A model generated the notes under the pieces. It did not search any database. It saw nothing but the letters and a program-made list of their open reading frames with translations, and had not been told where the DNA came from. 64,000 bases of DNA from Nocardioides glacieisoli (lineage in GTDB: Bacteria > Actinomycetota > Actinomycetes > Propionibacteriales > Nocardioidaceae): assembly GCF_004137245.1 (NCBI RefSeq), contig NZ_SDWS01000004.1:248001-312000 (forward strand). The letters run 5' to 3'. The position numbers and the translations under genes are program-made. The stretch's first letter is position 1; every line of letters begins with the position of its first letter. Positions 1-9,206 of the stretch are shown in pieces.

Positions 1-49
1 CGCCGCTCTGTGATGAAACGGACACGACATCACTCGAAGGGGCAGGCAG

Positions 50-652
50 ATGGTGGGGACGATTCACCCGCTCAGGACGACGGACCTGACGGAGGAGGAA
101 CGGGACTGGATGCTGATGGGGCCGTTCGATGGTGGGGTGCCGGGCCTCGTGCGTCGGGTACGTCGCATCCTCGACGTCTCGCAGCGGGGGCTGGCCGCGA
201 TCCTCGAGGTCTCCCAGTCGGTCGTCGCACGCTGGGAGACCGGGAGGACCAGTCCGCGAGTCAGCGTCGTCCAGCGGCTGCTCACGCTGGCCGGGATCAG
301 GGTCGAGCTCAGGGACGAGGACACCGGCGAGGAGGTCGGTGCGATGCGGGCCGACGGAGCCCGTAACCGGGGCGGCAACCGGTATCCCGCTCACGTCGAC
401 CTCGAGGTGACCGGGTGGTGGGTGCCACGCCAGGACCGGCGGATGACGACGATCGGCTACATCGTGAACCTGAGGCGCTCACGTGAGCTGGGAAGGCCGG
501 CCGTGCACTACCGGGTCTGTCCGCGCTTCAAGGAGATCCAACGGATGCTCTTCGGCACACCGGACGACCACCCGGCCCGCCACCAGCTCCATGCCGAGGC
601 CGAGCACCTCCAGGACCTGCACGATGACCGCAGGCGAGCCCGCACCGCATGA
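50..652 (+). CDS. XRE-family helix-turn-helix DNA-binding protein
   Basis: A 200-residue protein with one helix-turn-helix of the XRE/Cro type at about residues 35-75: VRRVRRILDVSQRGLAAIL, then SQSVVARWETG, then SPRVSVVQRLLTLAG. The remaining 120 residues match no domain I recognise and end in a basic tail. The ATG at 50 is preceded by an AAGGGG ribosome-binding site about eight bases away, so I prefer it to the internal ATG at 110. The protein probably binds DNA as a transcriptional regulator; its target is unknown. It reads towards the convergent DUF4193 gene, 49 bases away. Only the HTH assignment is firm. Confidence 0.8.
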   Translation: MVGTIHPLRTTDLTEEERDWMLMGPFDGGVPGLVRRVRRILDVSQRGLAAILEVSQSVVARWETGRTSPRVSVVQRLLTLAGIRVELRDEDTGEEVGAMRADGARNRGGNRYPAHVDLEVTGWWVPRQDRRMTTIGYIVNLRRSRELGRPAVHYRVCPRFKEIQRMLFGTPDDHPARHQLHAEAEHLQDLHDDRRRARTA

Positions 653-701
653 GCAACGCCCGCCCCCCACGAGAGGGACGGGCGCTGTGTGAGACCGCGG
701 A

Positions 702-992
702 TCAGATGCAGTCGCGGCAGATGAGCTTCTTCTCGTCCGCGAGCTGCGAGCGGTGGTGAACCAGGAAGCAGCTCATGCAGGTGAACTCGTCGTCCTGCCG
801 CGGCATGACCTCGACCGCCAGCTCCTCGTGCGAGAGATCGGCGCCGGGCAGCTCGAATGACTCGGCCGCCTCGGTCTCGTCCTCGTCGACCTTGCCGGAG
901 TTCTTGTCGTGACGTCGGGCCTTGAGCTCCTCGATGCTCTCCTCGCTCTGGTCCTCCTCGGACTTGCGCGGCGCGTCGTAGTCGGTGGCCAT
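702..992 (-). CDS. DUF4193 family protein
   Basis: A 96-residue acidic protein that begins MATDYDAPRK and ends with a two-knuckle cysteine motif (CMSC at about 72-75, CRDC at about 92-95), typical of a zinc ribbon. This is the actinobacterial DUF4193 family, whose function is not established to my knowledge. The ATG at 992 has a strong GGAGAGG site upstream. A SuhB-like phosphatase gene sits upstream on the same strand, as in mycobacterial sigA neighbourhoods. A GGAAT-N18-GTT promoter-like site lies about 140 bases upstream, and with the Cys4 cluster this suggests a thiol-stress link. That link is inference. Confidence 0.88.
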   Translation of the reverse strand: MATDYDAPRKSEEDQSEESIEELKARRHDKNSGKVDEDETEAAESFELPGADLSHEELAVEVMPRQDDEFTCMSCFLVHHRSQLADEKKLICRDCI

Positions 993-1130
993 CGATTCCT
1001 CTCCCCATACGGTGGTCCCTGGCCGGCCGGTTCGCGGCGCGGGGGTGGGACCCAGTTGTGCTCGTCGTCGGCGCCAGATTGTGCACCATGGAACAGCCCT
1101 GTGGTGAGCCGGTCCGCAACGTGTCGCCTG

Positions 1131-1156
1131 AACAGTGGAGTACGTCTCCCTATTCC
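1131..1156 (-). promoter_or_regulatory. SigR/SigH-type promoter for the DUF4193 gene
   Basis: On the minus strand GGAAT (1156-1152), 18 bases and GTT (1133-1131) match the -35/-10 pattern of actinobacterial thiol-stress ECF sigma factors. The site reads towards the DUF4193 start at 992 and predicts a leader of about 130 nt. It is one of four exact matches in this window. The assignment rests on the pattern alone. Confidence 0.5.
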
Positions 1157-1209
1157 CGCAATCCCGGGCAGGACCAGTCACCTGTTCGAGCGGGTTGCGC
1201 AGCGTTGCC

Positions 1210-2022
1210 TCAGGCGAGGAAGCCGGCGGTCCCGAGGGCCTCGACGAAGCTGTCCCAGCCGTCGGCCGTGGTGCCCACGACGACGTTGCGCAGGTCACCC
1301 GAGTCGAGGGGCGCACTGCCGTCGAGGAGGTCGAACCGGCCTCCCGACTCGAGCAGCACGAGCCCGCCCGCCGACCAGTCCCACGGCTTCGGCCCCGCCT
1401 CGACGTAGGCGTCCGCGCTGCCGTCGGCGACGTGGCACAGGTCCAGCGCGCACGACCCCATCCGGCGGATGTCGCGGACCTCCGGCAGGAGCCGGGCGAC
1501 GCAGGCGGCCTGGTGCTCGCGGACGGCCCGCTGGTAGCCGAAGCCCGTGAGGACGAGCCGCTCCTGCAGCGGCGGGGTGGGACGTACGCCGATGGGGCGG
1601 CCGCTGCGGGTGGCACCGTGGCCCAGCGCGGCGGCGTACACGACCTCGGACAGGATCCCGACCACGGCACCCGCCACCACCGTGCCGTCGACCTCGGCGG
1701 CGACCGAGACCGCGCAGTCGGGCAGGCCGTAGAGGTAGTTCACGGTGCCGTCGATCGGGTCGAGGATCCACCGCACGCCGCTCGTGCCCTCGTGGTCGTC
1801 GCCCTCCTCGCCCCGGATCGAGTCGTCCGGCCGGATCTCCAGCAGGCGCTCGCGCAGCAGGTCCTCCGTCGCCCGGTCGGCGCGGGTCACGACGTCGGTC
1901 GAGCTGGACTTGGTGTCGGCCACCTCGACGCCGTCGTGCCGCATCCGGCGCGCCAGGGTGGCGGCCTCGCGCCCGACGGTGAGGGCGACCTCGCGCAGCG
2001 CCACCGCGCCCCTGTCGCTCAC
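1210..2022 (-). CDS. inositol monophosphatase family protein (SuhB-like)
   Basis: A 270-residue Mg-dependent phosphatase of the inositol monophosphatase superfamily. The metal and phosphate motifs are visible: GEEG near residue 71, DPIDGTVNY near 88-96, and WDWSAGGLVLLESGG near 219-233. It probably hydrolyses inositol-1-phosphate or a related sugar phosphate such as histidinol phosphate or fructose-1,6-bisphosphate; sequence alone does not settle the substrate. I chose the GTG at 2022 because it overlaps the cpfC stop by four bases (GTGA), which suggests translational coupling, and gives the usual family length. An in-frame GTG at 2037 is possible. It is the second gene of a cpfC-suhB pair. 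Confidence 0.88.
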   Translation of the reverse strand: MSDRGAVALREVALTVGREAATLARRMRHDGVEVADTKSSSTDVVTRADRATEDLLRERLLEIRPDDSIRGEEGDDHEGTSGVRWILDPIDGTVNYLYGLPDCAVSVAAEVDGTVVAGAVVGILSEVVYAAALGHGATRSGRPIGVRPTPPLQERLVLTGFGYQRAVREHQAACVARLLPEVRDIRRMGSCALDLCHVADGSADAYVEAGPKPWDWSAGGLVLLESGGRFDLLDGSAPLDSGDLRNVVVGTTADGWDSFVEALGTAGFLA

Positions 2023-3143
2023 GAGTCGCGCCCGCACAGGGCCGGTCGCGACCCCCGCGGGTTGGGGCAGCAGCCGACGCCACACACGTCCGGTCCGGCC
2101 GGCAAGGAGCCCACGGCCACCCGCGCAGGCTGCTCGCCGCGCTCAGCAGCCGCGCGCTCGACGACCAGCTCCCGCACCATCGCCACGAAGCGCGGGTCGG
2201 TGCCGGCCGAGTCGGCACGCACCGCCCGGATGCCGACCCGCTTGGCGGTCGCCATCGCCTCGGTGTCGAGGTCGTAGATGACCTCCATGTGGTCGGACAC
2301 GAACCCGATCGGTACCAGCACGACGTCGGACACGCCGTCCGTGGCCAGCTCCTCGAGGTGGTCGTTGACGTCGGGCTCGAGCCACGGCGTCGACGGGGCC
2401 CCGGAGCGCGAGCAGTAGACGAGGTCGTGCCGGTGGCTGCGCCCGGTGACCTTCTTCACCCGGGCCGCGACCTCGTCGGCGGCGCTGCGGTGCTGGCGGA
2501 CGTACGCCGGACGTGGCTGCCCAGCGGGGTCCTCCGAGCCGCTGCTCTCGCCCATCTCGGTCGGGATGGAGTGCGTGACGAAGACGAGCCGCGCGCGGTC
2601 GCCGCGATCGGGCAGCTCGGCCAGCGCGGCGACGACCGCGTCGACGGCAGGCTCGATGAAGCCCGGGTGGTTGTAGTACTGCCGCAGCTTGTCGAGGCGC
2701 GGCGCACCCGGGACCTGCTCGACGGCGTCGAAGAGGTTCTCGCGGTACTGCCGGCACGAGGACCACGAGGAGTACGCCGACGTGGCGAAGACCGCGGCCC
2801 GGGTGATGCCGTCTTCCTTCATCGTCGCGAGCGTGTCGGCGAGGTAGGGGTCCCAGTTGCGGTTGCCGAAGTAGACCGGCAGGTCGATGCCCTGGTCGGC
2901 GAAGTCCTTCTCGAGCGCGGCGATCAGCGCCCGGTTCTGGTCGTTGATCGGGCTACGCCCGCCGAAGAGGAAGTAGTGCTCCCCCACCTGCTCGAGACGC
3001 TCGCGCGGGATCCCCCTCCCGCGGGTGACGTTCTCCAGGAACGGCACCACGTCCTCGGGCTTCTCGGGTCCCCCGAAGGAGAGCACCAGCAGTGCGTCGT
3101 ACGGCCTCACGTCAGTCACATCGGGGGTGCCCGCGGGATTCAT
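2019..3143 (-). CDS. cpfC: coproporphyrin III ferrochelatase
   Basis: A 374-residue ferrochelatase. In actinobacteria this enzyme inserts Fe(II) into coproporphyrin III in the coproporphyrin-dependent haem pathway. The N-terminal signature DALLVLSFGGPEKPEDVVPF, the catalytic region VFVTHSIPTEM and VLVPIGFVSDHMEVIYD are all present. The C-terminal CGVGCC cluster plus Cys in SSCRQY matches the [2Fe-2S] ligands of actinobacterial and mitochondrial enzymes. The ATG at 3143 gives a normal length. The gene diverges from an MFS gene with only 33 bases between the start codons, so at least one transcript may have almost no leader. Confidence 0.93.
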   Translation of the reverse strand: MNPAGTPDVTDVRPYDALLVLSFGGPEKPEDVVPFLENVTRGRGIPRERLEQVGEHYFLFGGRSPINDQNRALIAALEKDFADQGIDLPVYFGNRNWDPYLADTLATMKEDGITRAAVFATSAYSSWSSCRQYRENLFDAVEQVPGAPRLDKLRQYYNHPGFIEPAVDAVVAALAELPDRGDRARLVFVTHSIPTEMGESSGSEDPAGQPRPAYVRQHRSAADEVAARVKKVTGRSHRHDLVYCSRSGAPSTPWLEPDVNDHLEELATDGVSDVVLVPIGFVSDHMEVIYDLDTEAMATAKRVGIRAVRADSAGTDPRFVAMVRELVVERAAAERGEQPARVAVGSLPAGPDVCGVGCCPNPRGSRPALCGRDS

Positions 3144-3176
3144 GAACTCAGCGTAGACAGACCTACCATCGCCTCG

Positions 3177-4388
3177 ATGCTCGACTCCTACCGCCGGGTG
3201 CTGTCCCGCCCCGGCGCCCTCCGCTTCAGCAGCGCGGCGCTCGTCGCCCGGCTGCCCATCTCCATGGTGGGTCTGGGGATCGTCCTGCTCGTCGAGGAGC
3301 GGACCGGCTCCTACGGGATCGCGGGCACGGTCTCCGCGGTGTTCGTGCTCGCGGAGGCGGCGTTCGCGGTGCTGCACGGCCGGTGGGTCGACCACTTCGG
3401 GCAGTTCCGCGTGCTGCCGATCGCGATCTCGATCTTCGGTGCGGGGCTGGCGTTGATGATGCTCGCGGTCGAGCAGGACTGGCCCCGCGCCCTGACGTAC
3501 GTCTTCGCGGCCGTCTCCGGTGCCGCCCTCCCCCAGGTCGGGGCGAGCGTCCGGACCCGTTGGTCCCACCTGCTCGACGAGCCCGGCGAGAAGCAGACCG
3601 CCTTCGCCCTCGAGGCGGTCCTCGACGAGGTCGTGTTCGTCGTCGGGCCGGTCGTCGTGACCCTGCTGGCGACGAGCTGGCACCCCGTCGCGGGCCTGAC
3701 CTTCGCGCTCGTCACCGGAGTGCTCGGCACGTTCGCCTTCGCGGTGCAGCGCGGGACCGAGCCGCCCGCCGGGATCGGCACGACGACCGACGGCGTGAGG
3801 CCAACGATGCCGTGGCGGATCGTGCTGCCGCTGGCGCTGGTGTGCCTCACCCTCGGCGCGCTGTTCGGCGCTGCCGAGGTCACCACGGTCGCGTTCGCGG
3901 AGGAGCAGGGCAAGCGGTGGCTCGCGGGGTGGCTGCTCGCGGCCTGGTCGTTCGGCAGCCTCGTCGCGGGCCTCGTGACCGGCGCCGTCGCCTGGCGGAG
4001 CGGACCGGACGTGCGGCTGCGGTGGGGCTCGGCGGCGATGGCTCTGGCGATGGCTCCGCTGATGTTCATCCACTCCATCCCGCTGATGGCGTTGGTGCTC
4101 CTCGTCGGCGGGATGGCGATCGCACCCACGATGATCGGTGCGATGACGATGGTCGAGCAGGGGGTGCCGTCGGGCCGGCTCACCGAGGGCATGGCGATCC
4201 TGCACACCGGGATCGTCGCCGGGGTCGCGCCGGGCGCGGCCGTCGCCGGCTACGTCGTCGACCACAGCGGCGCCTCGGCGGCGTACGCCGTCGCGCTCGT
4301 CGGCGGCGTCCTGGGTGCTCTCGCCGCCCAGACCGCCCGGCCGAAGCGGGTCGCATCCCGGGCGGGATCCCCTAGCCTGCGGGCATGA
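3177..4388 (+). CDS. MFS transporter
   Basis: A 403-residue membrane protein with about twelve hydrophobic segments, for example VGLGIVLLVEERTGSYGIAG, FVVGPVVVTLLATSW and VLLVGGMAIAPTMIGAMTMV. This is the organisation of the major facilitator superfamily drug/solute exporters. The substrate is unknown. The ATG at 3177 is the only start that keeps the first membrane segment without reading into the divergent cpfC promoter. Its stop overlaps the start of the FAD-linked oxidase gene (ATGA), so the two are probably co-translated and may share a substrate. That connection is inference. Confidence 0.85.
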   Translation: MLDSYRRVLSRPGALRFSSAALVARLPISMVGLGIVLLVEERTGSYGIAGTVSAVFVLAEAAFAVLHGRWVDHFGQFRVLPIAISIFGAGLALMMLAVEQDWPRALTYVFAAVSGAALPQVGASVRTRWSHLLDEPGEKQTAFALEAVLDEVVFVVGPVVVTLLATSWHPVAGLTFALVTGVLGTFAFAVQRGTEPPAGIGTTTDGVRPTMPWRIVLPLALVCLTLGALFGAAEVTTVAFAEEQGKRWLAGWLLAAWSFGSLVAGLVTGAVAWRSGPDVRLRWGSAAMALAMAPLMFIHSIPLMALVLLVGGMAIAPTMIGAMTMVEQGVPSGRLTEGMAILHTGIVAGVAPGAAVAGYVVDHSGASAAYAVALVGGVLGALAAQTARPKRVASRAGSPSLRA

Positions 4389-5689
4389 CGACCTGGCGCA
4401 ACTGGTCCGGCCTCGAGGAGGCGACCCCACGTGAGGTGGAGACGCCGCGGTCGGTGGACGCCGTGGTCGACGTCGTACGCCGTGCACGCGAGGCCCGCAC
4501 CACGGTCAAGATGACCGGCACCGGGCACAGCTTCACCGCGATCGCCGCCCCCGAGCACACCCTGCTGCTGCCCCCCGGGCTCGACGGCGTCCTCGCCGTC
4601 GACCGCGCCGCGATGACCGTGACGGTCCGCGCAGGCACCGTGCTCAAGGACCTCAACCTCGCACTCGAACGGCTGGGCCTGTCGCTGCACAACATGGGCG
4701 ACATCGCCGAGCAGACCATGGCCGGCGCCACCTCGACCGGCACCCATGGCACCGGCGGGACCGCCGCCGGGCTGGCCGCGCAGCTCGCCGGGCTGGAGCT
4801 GGTGACCGGCACCGGCGAGGTCGTCCGGGCATCGGCCGAGGAGAACCCCGACGTCTTCGAGACGGCCCGTGTCGGCCTCGGCGCGCTCGGCATCCTGACC
4901 AGCCTCACCTTCCACGTCGAGCCGCTCTTCGTCATCGAGGCGCACGAGCAGCCGATGTCGTGGGACGAGGCGCTGACGTCGTACGACGACATGGTCGAGG
5001 CGGCCCACCACGTCGACATGTACTGGTTCCCGCACACCGACCGGATGGTGGTGAAGCAGAACGTCCGCACCGACCTCGCCCCCGGGGAACAGGAGCCGCC
5101 GTCGCGGCTGGCCGCGTGGTGGGAGGACGACTTCGTGTCCAACACCGTCTTCGGCGGGCTGTGCCGCATCGGGTCGCGGGCGCCGGGGCTCGTCCCGCGG
5201 ATCAACCGGGTCGCAGGACGCGCGCTCTCCGAGCGCCGCTACAGCGACCTCGCCCACCGGGTCTTCGTCAGCCCGCGACGGGTGCGCTTCCGCGAGATGG
5301 AGTACGCCGTCCCACGTGAGGTGGGCCTCGACGTGCTGCGCGAGTGCCGCCGGGCGATCGAGGCGAGCGACTGGCGGATCGCCTTCCCGGTCGAGATCCG
5401 CACCGCGCCCGCGGACGACGTGCCGATGTCCACCTCCTACGGCCGCGACAGCTTCTACCTCGCCTTCCACGTGCCGCACGACACCGACCACCGCGCCTAC
5501 TTCGGCGGGCTCGAGCCGATCCTGCGCGAGGCCGGTGGGCGACCCCACTGGGGCAAGGTCCACACGCGGTCGGCCGCGGACCTGGCACCGGCGTACGACC
5601 GGTTCGAGGACTTCCTCGCGATGCGCGACCGGCTGGACCCCGACCGGGTCTTCGCCAACCCCTACCTCCGGCGCGTGCTGGGGCCCTGA
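4385..5689 (+). CDS. FAD-linked oxidase, aldonolactone oxidase type
   Basis: A 434-residue flavoprotein of the vanillyl-alcohol-oxidase/PCMH group. The N-terminal FAD-binding domain shows TGTGHSFTAIA near residue 40, and GDIAEQTMAGATSTGTHGTG, with the HG pair expected near the flavin. The C-terminal domain ends PHWGKVHTR and LDPDRVFANPYLRRVLG, typical of D-arabinono-1,4-lactone and L-gulono-1,4-lactone oxidases. The likely reaction is oxidation of a sugar lactone or alditol with O2. The start overlaps the upstream MFS stop by four bases. Alditol oxidase is a close alternative. Confidence 0.88.
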   Translation: MTTWRNWSGLEEATPREVETPRSVDAVVDVVRRAREARTTVKMTGTGHSFTAIAAPEHTLLLPPGLDGVLAVDRAAMTVTVRAGTVLKDLNLALERLGLSLHNMGDIAEQTMAGATSTGTHGTGGTAAGLAAQLAGLELVTGTGEVVRASAEENPDVFETARVGLGALGILTSLTFHVEPLFVIEAHEQPMSWDEALTSYDDMVEAAHHVDMYWFPHTDRMVVKQNVRTDLAPGEQEPPSRLAAWWEDDFVSNTVFGGLCRIGSRAPGLVPRINRVAGRALSERRYSDLAHRVFVSPRRVRFREMEYAVPREVGLDVLRECRRAIEASDWRIAFPVEIRTAPADDVPMSTSYGRDSFYLAFHVPHDTDHRAYFGGLEPILREAGGRPHWGKVHTRSAADLAPAYDRFEDFLAMRDRLDPDRVFANPYLRRVLGP

Positions 5690-5705
5690 GCTCCGACGCT
5701 GCACC

Positions 5706-6341
5706 TCAGACGTTGGCAGGCCCCTTGGGCAGCGGCGCGCGCCAGCCGCGCACCAGCGCGAGCAGCCGGAAGCCGAGGCAGGTGCTGAACCCGGCCGCCG
5801 CCACGACGACGAGCGGTAGGTCGGTCCGGTCGAGCAGGACCGCGACAGCGGCACCCACCAGCGCGGGCGTGGCGTACACGACGCCCTCGAAGATGACCGG
5901 GACGTTCCCGGCGAGCACGTCGCGGATCATCCCGCCCCCGATCCCGGTGACCATCCCGAGGAGGGCGGCCGGCAGCGGCTCGAGGCCGTAGTCGACGGCC
6001 TTGAGGGCGCCGGTCACGCAGAAGAGCGCGAGCCCGAAGGCGTCGAACAGCGTGATCACCCGCTCGAGACGGCCGATGGACGCGTGGAAGAAGAAGGTCA
6101 GCAGGCCGGCCGCGATCGGGACGAGCAGGTAGCGCCAATCCGCGAGCGCCGCGGGCGGCGTGGCCCCGATCAGCACATCGCGGATGAAGCCGCCGCCGAG
6201 CCCCGTGACGCCGCCGAGGACGAGCGCCGCGAAGAGGTCGAGGTTCTTGCGCACGGCGACCAGGGCGCCCGACACCGCGAAGACGAAGATACCGGTCAGG
6301 TCGAGCACGACCAGGGTCGTGGCGAACTCCGTCTCGGGCAC
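5706..6341 (-). CDS. TRIC cation channel family protein (UPF0126)
   Basis: A 211-residue integral membrane protein with seven predicted segments in two homologous halves. Each half carries the family motif GGxxTGxGGGxIRDVL: VLGGVTGLGGGFIRDVLIG near residue 42 and LLGMVTGIGGGMIRDVLAG near residue 127. Bacterial members are homotrimeric monovalent-cation channels; some, such as E. coli YadS, are linked to glycine import. The start is a GTG at 6341. It is convergent with the FAD oxidase and divergent from sepH, so it appears to be a single-gene transcript. Confidence 0.9.
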   Translation of the reverse strand: MPETEFATTLVVLDLTGIFVFAVSGALVAVRKNLDLFAALVLGGVTGLGGGFIRDVLIGATPPAALADWRYLLVPIAAGLLTFFFHASIGRLERVITLFDAFGLALFCVTGALKAVDYGLEPLPAALLGMVTGIGGGMIRDVLAGNVPVIFEGVVYATPALVGAAVAVLLDRTDLPLVVVAAAGFSTCLGFRLLALVRGWRAPLPKGPANV

Positions 6342-6516
6342 CTCCGAAGGCTAGGGGCAGACTCCTGCGGGGCGCGAAATGACCGTGACTTCCACCGCTC
6401 GGCGCGCCGCAGGTGCAACCGGTCGTGAGCGTGCCGCTGGCGTAGGCTCGAGCGAAGGGATGCGCACGGCGCATCCACGCCCACCAGAGAGCAATCCAGG
6501 CAGGAGCCCGCCGTCC

Positions 6517-7497
6517 ATGGACAAGCTGACGTTCACCGGACGCAGCGGGGACGGCAAGCGCCTGCTGCTGGTGGACGAGTCGGGCCAGGAACACTCCCTG
6601 GCGATCGACGCCCGGCTCCGTCGCGCCCTCTCGGCGCCCGCAAGCGGCCCGAACACCACAGGCCAGTTGGAGATCCCGATGGAATCAAGCCTCCGTCCCC
6701 GCGACATCCAGACCCGCATCCGTGCAGGTGAGACGCCCGAGGCGGTGGCCCACGCCGCCGGGACGTCGGTCGAGAAGATCATGCCGTTCGCCGCACCCGT
6801 GATGGCCGAGCGCGCCCACGTCGCCGAGCGCGCCCAGCTCGCCTCCGTCCGTCGTCGCGCGGCCGAGTCCGGTGCCCGCACGCTCGGCGAGGCCGTCAGC
6901 GCGCACCTGCGCGCGCACAACGTCGACCCCGGTGCCGTCGAGTGGGACGCCTGGCGGCGCGAGGACGGCCGCTGGACCCTGACCGCGTTGTACGACGTCG
7001 CCGGCCGCACCGGCACCGGCACCTTCTCCCACGACCCCCGCGGCAACTTCGTGACCGTCGACGACGACGACGCGCGCTGGCTGGTCGGCGACGGCGCACC
7101 CGCCGCCGCCAGCACCGAGCCCGCCGCCGACGACCTGGCTGCTGCCCGCCAGCGCCGCCTCAGCTCGGTCGACGAGCCCGCCTTCGGCGACGACGCGATC
7201 GAGATGGTCTCCGACAGCGAGACGCAGGCCGAGTCGTCCGCCGAGTCGTCCGCCGAGTCGGACACGGAGACGACGATGGAGATCGGCGGGGCGGCCCTGG
7301 GCACCGAGCAGCCCGTCGAGGCCTACCTCGACGACGAGCCCTCCGAGAGCCACGCCCAGGACGACCGGCCCGCAAGCTCGGCCGAGGACGAGTCGGCCGC
7401 CGAGGTCCCGGAGCCGCGACGCCCCGCGAAGAAGCGTGGTCGGGCGTCGGTGCCGAGCTGGGACGAGATCATGTTCGGCGGCGGCAAGAACGACTGA
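6517..7497 (+). CDS. sepH: septation protein SepH
   Basis: A 326-residue protein matching SepH (DUF3071), an actinobacterial division protein that binds FtsZ and stimulates its assembly. The conserved N-terminal domain starts MDKLTFTGRSGDGKRLLLVD. A helix-turn-helix-like stretch follows at about residues 55-95 (LRPRDIQTRIRAGETPEAVA), then a WxxxxREDGRWTLTA segment. The long C-terminal half is acidic and low complexity, with AESSAESSAES repeats, before a short conserved basic tail RPAKKRGRASVPSWDEIMFG. That is the SepH layout: HTH domain, disordered linker, conserved C-terminus. The ATG at 6517 follows GCAGGAGC. Confidence 0.92.
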   Translation: MDKLTFTGRSGDGKRLLLVDESGQEHSLAIDARLRRALSAPASGPNTTGQLEIPMESSLRPRDIQTRIRAGETPEAVAHAAGTSVEKIMPFAAPVMAERAHVAERAQLASVRRRAAESGARTLGEAVSAHLRAHNVDPGAVEWDAWRREDGRWTLTALYDVAGRTGTGTFSHDPRGNFVTVDDDDARWLVGDGAPAAASTEPAADDLAAARQRRLSSVDEPAFGDDAIEMVSDSETQAESSAESSAESDTETTMEIGGAALGTEQPVEAYLDDEPSESHAQDDRPASSAEDESAAEVPEPRRPAKKRGRASVPSWDEIMFGGGKND

Positions 7498-7506
7498 GCC
7501 GCCTGC

Positions 7507-8352
7507 ATGCCGAAGCTCCTCGGGCTCAACGTCCATCCCCTGAAGTCGGGTGCCATCCGGCCCGTCCGTTCGATCGGCGTGCTTCCTGGCGGGCTGCGCG
7601 GCGACCGGACGTGGATGGTCGTCGACGGCGCCGGGCGGCTGGTGTCGGCGCGTGACGTGCACGGGCTGTTCCACGTCGTGGCCGACACCCCCGACACCGA
7701 CGCTGCGGTCACGTCCGCCCTGCGGCTCCGAAAGCCCGGCCTCCCCGACCTCCACCTCGACGAGCCGGCCGGTGAGCCCGAGCCGGTCCGGCTCTTCTCG
7801 CTCGACCTGCTGGCGGTGCCCGCCAGGGCCGACGCCGACGCCTGGATCCGTGCGGCGCTCGACCGCGACGACGTACGCCTCGTGTGGTGCGACGACCCGA
7901 CCCGCCGCACGCTCCAGCCGGGCTTCTCGCAGCCGGGCGACCACGCCGCCTTTCCCGACTCGTTCCCGGTCACCGTCGCGTCGACGGCATCGCTGCGGCA
8001 GCTGAACGACTGGATCGCCGAGCACGCGCTTGAGCTCGGCGAGGAGCCGGCCGCGCCGCTGCCGATGGAGCGGTTCCGCCCCAACCTCGTGGTCGATGCC
8101 GACGAGCCCTTCGCCGAGGACCGGTGGGAGGCGCTGACCATCGGCGGGGTGCGGTTCCGGGTGGGCAAGCCAGTCGGCCGCTGCGCGATGACCACGATCG
8201 ACCCGGCCTCCCTGACCACCGCCAAGGAGCCGATCCGCACCCTGGCCCGGCACCGCCGGTGGGACGGCAAGACCTTGTTCGCCGTGCACCTGGTGCCGGA
8301 GGGTTCCGGGATCGTCTCGGTCGGCGACGAGGTCGAGGTCGAGGTCTCCTGA
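7507..8352 (+). CDS. MOSC domain-containing protein
   Basis: A 281-residue protein with the MOSC N-terminal beta-barrel (residues 1-100, starting LNVHPLKSGAIRPVRS) and a C-terminal MOSC domain (about 130-280) with RFRPNLVV and the conserved Cys in GRCAMTTIDP. MOSC proteins carry sulfur or molybdenum-cofactor chemistry, as in mARC-type N-hydroxylated-compound reductases. This one lacks the C-terminal ferredoxin domain found in some relatives, so its electron partner would be separate. It begins nine bases after sepH and may be co-transcribed with it. A sulfurtransferase gene lies convergently downstream, consistent with sulfur handling but not proof of it. Confidence 0.87.
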   Translation: MPKLLGLNVHPLKSGAIRPVRSIGVLPGGLRGDRTWMVVDGAGRLVSARDVHGLFHVVADTPDTDAAVTSALRLRKPGLPDLHLDEPAGEPEPVRLFSLDLLAVPARADADAWIRAALDRDDVRLVWCDDPTRRTLQPGFSQPGDHAAFPDSFPVTVASTASLRQLNDWIAEHALELGEEPAAPLPMERFRPNLVVDADEPFAEDRWEALTIGGVRFRVGKPVGRCAMTTIDPASLTTAKEPIRTLARHRRWDGKTLFAVHLVPEGSGIVSVGDEVEVEVS

Positions 8353-8355
8353 CGC

Positions 8356-9171
8356 TCAGTCCCGCTCGACCGGGCGGTCGGGGTCGGTGATCCAGCCGCT
8401 CCAGCTGCCCGGGTAGAGCGCGGCGCTGATGCCGGCGACCTCCATCGCGAGGATGTCGTGCGCCGCCGTGACGCCGGAGCCGCAGTAGGCCGCGACGGAC
8501 GCTGCAGTGTCGGCCCCGCCGCGGGCGTACGTCTCCCGCAGCGCGGCCGCCGACCGGAAGCGGCCGCTCTCGTCGACGTTGGACGTGGTCGGCACGTTGA
8601 CCGCACCGGGGATGCGACCGGCCACCGGATCGACGGGCTCGACCAGGCCGGCGAAGCGCTCGGCCGCGCGGGCGTCGACGAGCACGTCGACGCCCATCAC
8701 GTCGTCGGGCCGCACGACGGGCATCTGCTTGGCGGCGGCGATCGCGAAGTCGCCCCGCTCGGTCTCGACCTCGCCGCTCTCGACCGGGAGCCCGGCCGCG
8801 ACCCACGCCGACCAGCCGCCGTCGAGGACCCGAACGTCCGGGTGGCCGTGGAAGCGCAGCAACCACCACGCACGCGCTGCCCCGCGGCCTTGCCAGTCGT
8901 CGTAGGCCACCACGGTCCGGTCGCCGCGCACGCCGGCGCGACGCATCGCGTCCTCGAAGCGCGCCTCGTCGGGCAGCGGGTGACGACCGCCCTCGCCCGG
9001 CGGGTCGGCGAGGTCGCGGTCCATGTCGACGTACGCCGCTCCCGGGACGTGGCCCTCGCGGTGCTGCGCCTCGCCCGGGGGGCCGCCCATGAGGTAGCGC
9101 ACGTCCAGCACGGTCACCTCGCCGAGGAGGGCAGCGAGCTCGTCCGGGCGGATGAGTGGTCCGTCGGTCAT
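8356..9171 (-). CDS. sulfurtransferase with tandem rhodanese domains
   Basis: A 271-residue protein with two rhodanese folds: an inactive N-terminal one (VLDVRYLMGGPPG near residue 22, GHVPGAAYVDMDRDL near 40) and a catalytic C-terminal one with active-site loop CGSGVTA at about residue 229. That loop is the thiosulfate/3-mercaptopyruvate sulfurtransferase type; CGSGVT often marks mercaptopyruvate preference, which I infer but cannot test. The ATG at 9171 gives standard family length. The gene is convergent with the MOSC gene, three bases separating the stops, and diverges from a small gene at 9207. Confidence 0.9.
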   Translation of the reverse strand: MTDGPLIRPDELAALLGEVTVLDVRYLMGGPPGEAQHREGHVPGAAYVDMDRDLADPPGEGGRHPLPDEARFEDAMRRAGVRGDRTVVAYDDWQGRGAARAWWLLRFHGHPDVRVLDGGWSAWVAAGLPVESGEVETERGDFAIAAAKQMPVVRPDDVMGVDVLVDARAAERFAGLVEPVDPVAGRIPGAVNVPTTSNVDESGRFRSAAALRETYARGGADTAASVAAYCGSGVTAAHDILAMEVAGISAALYPGSWSGWITDPDRPVERD

Positions 9172-9206
9172 GGAGGCACCCTGCCACGACGTGGCACCCT
9201 GACGGC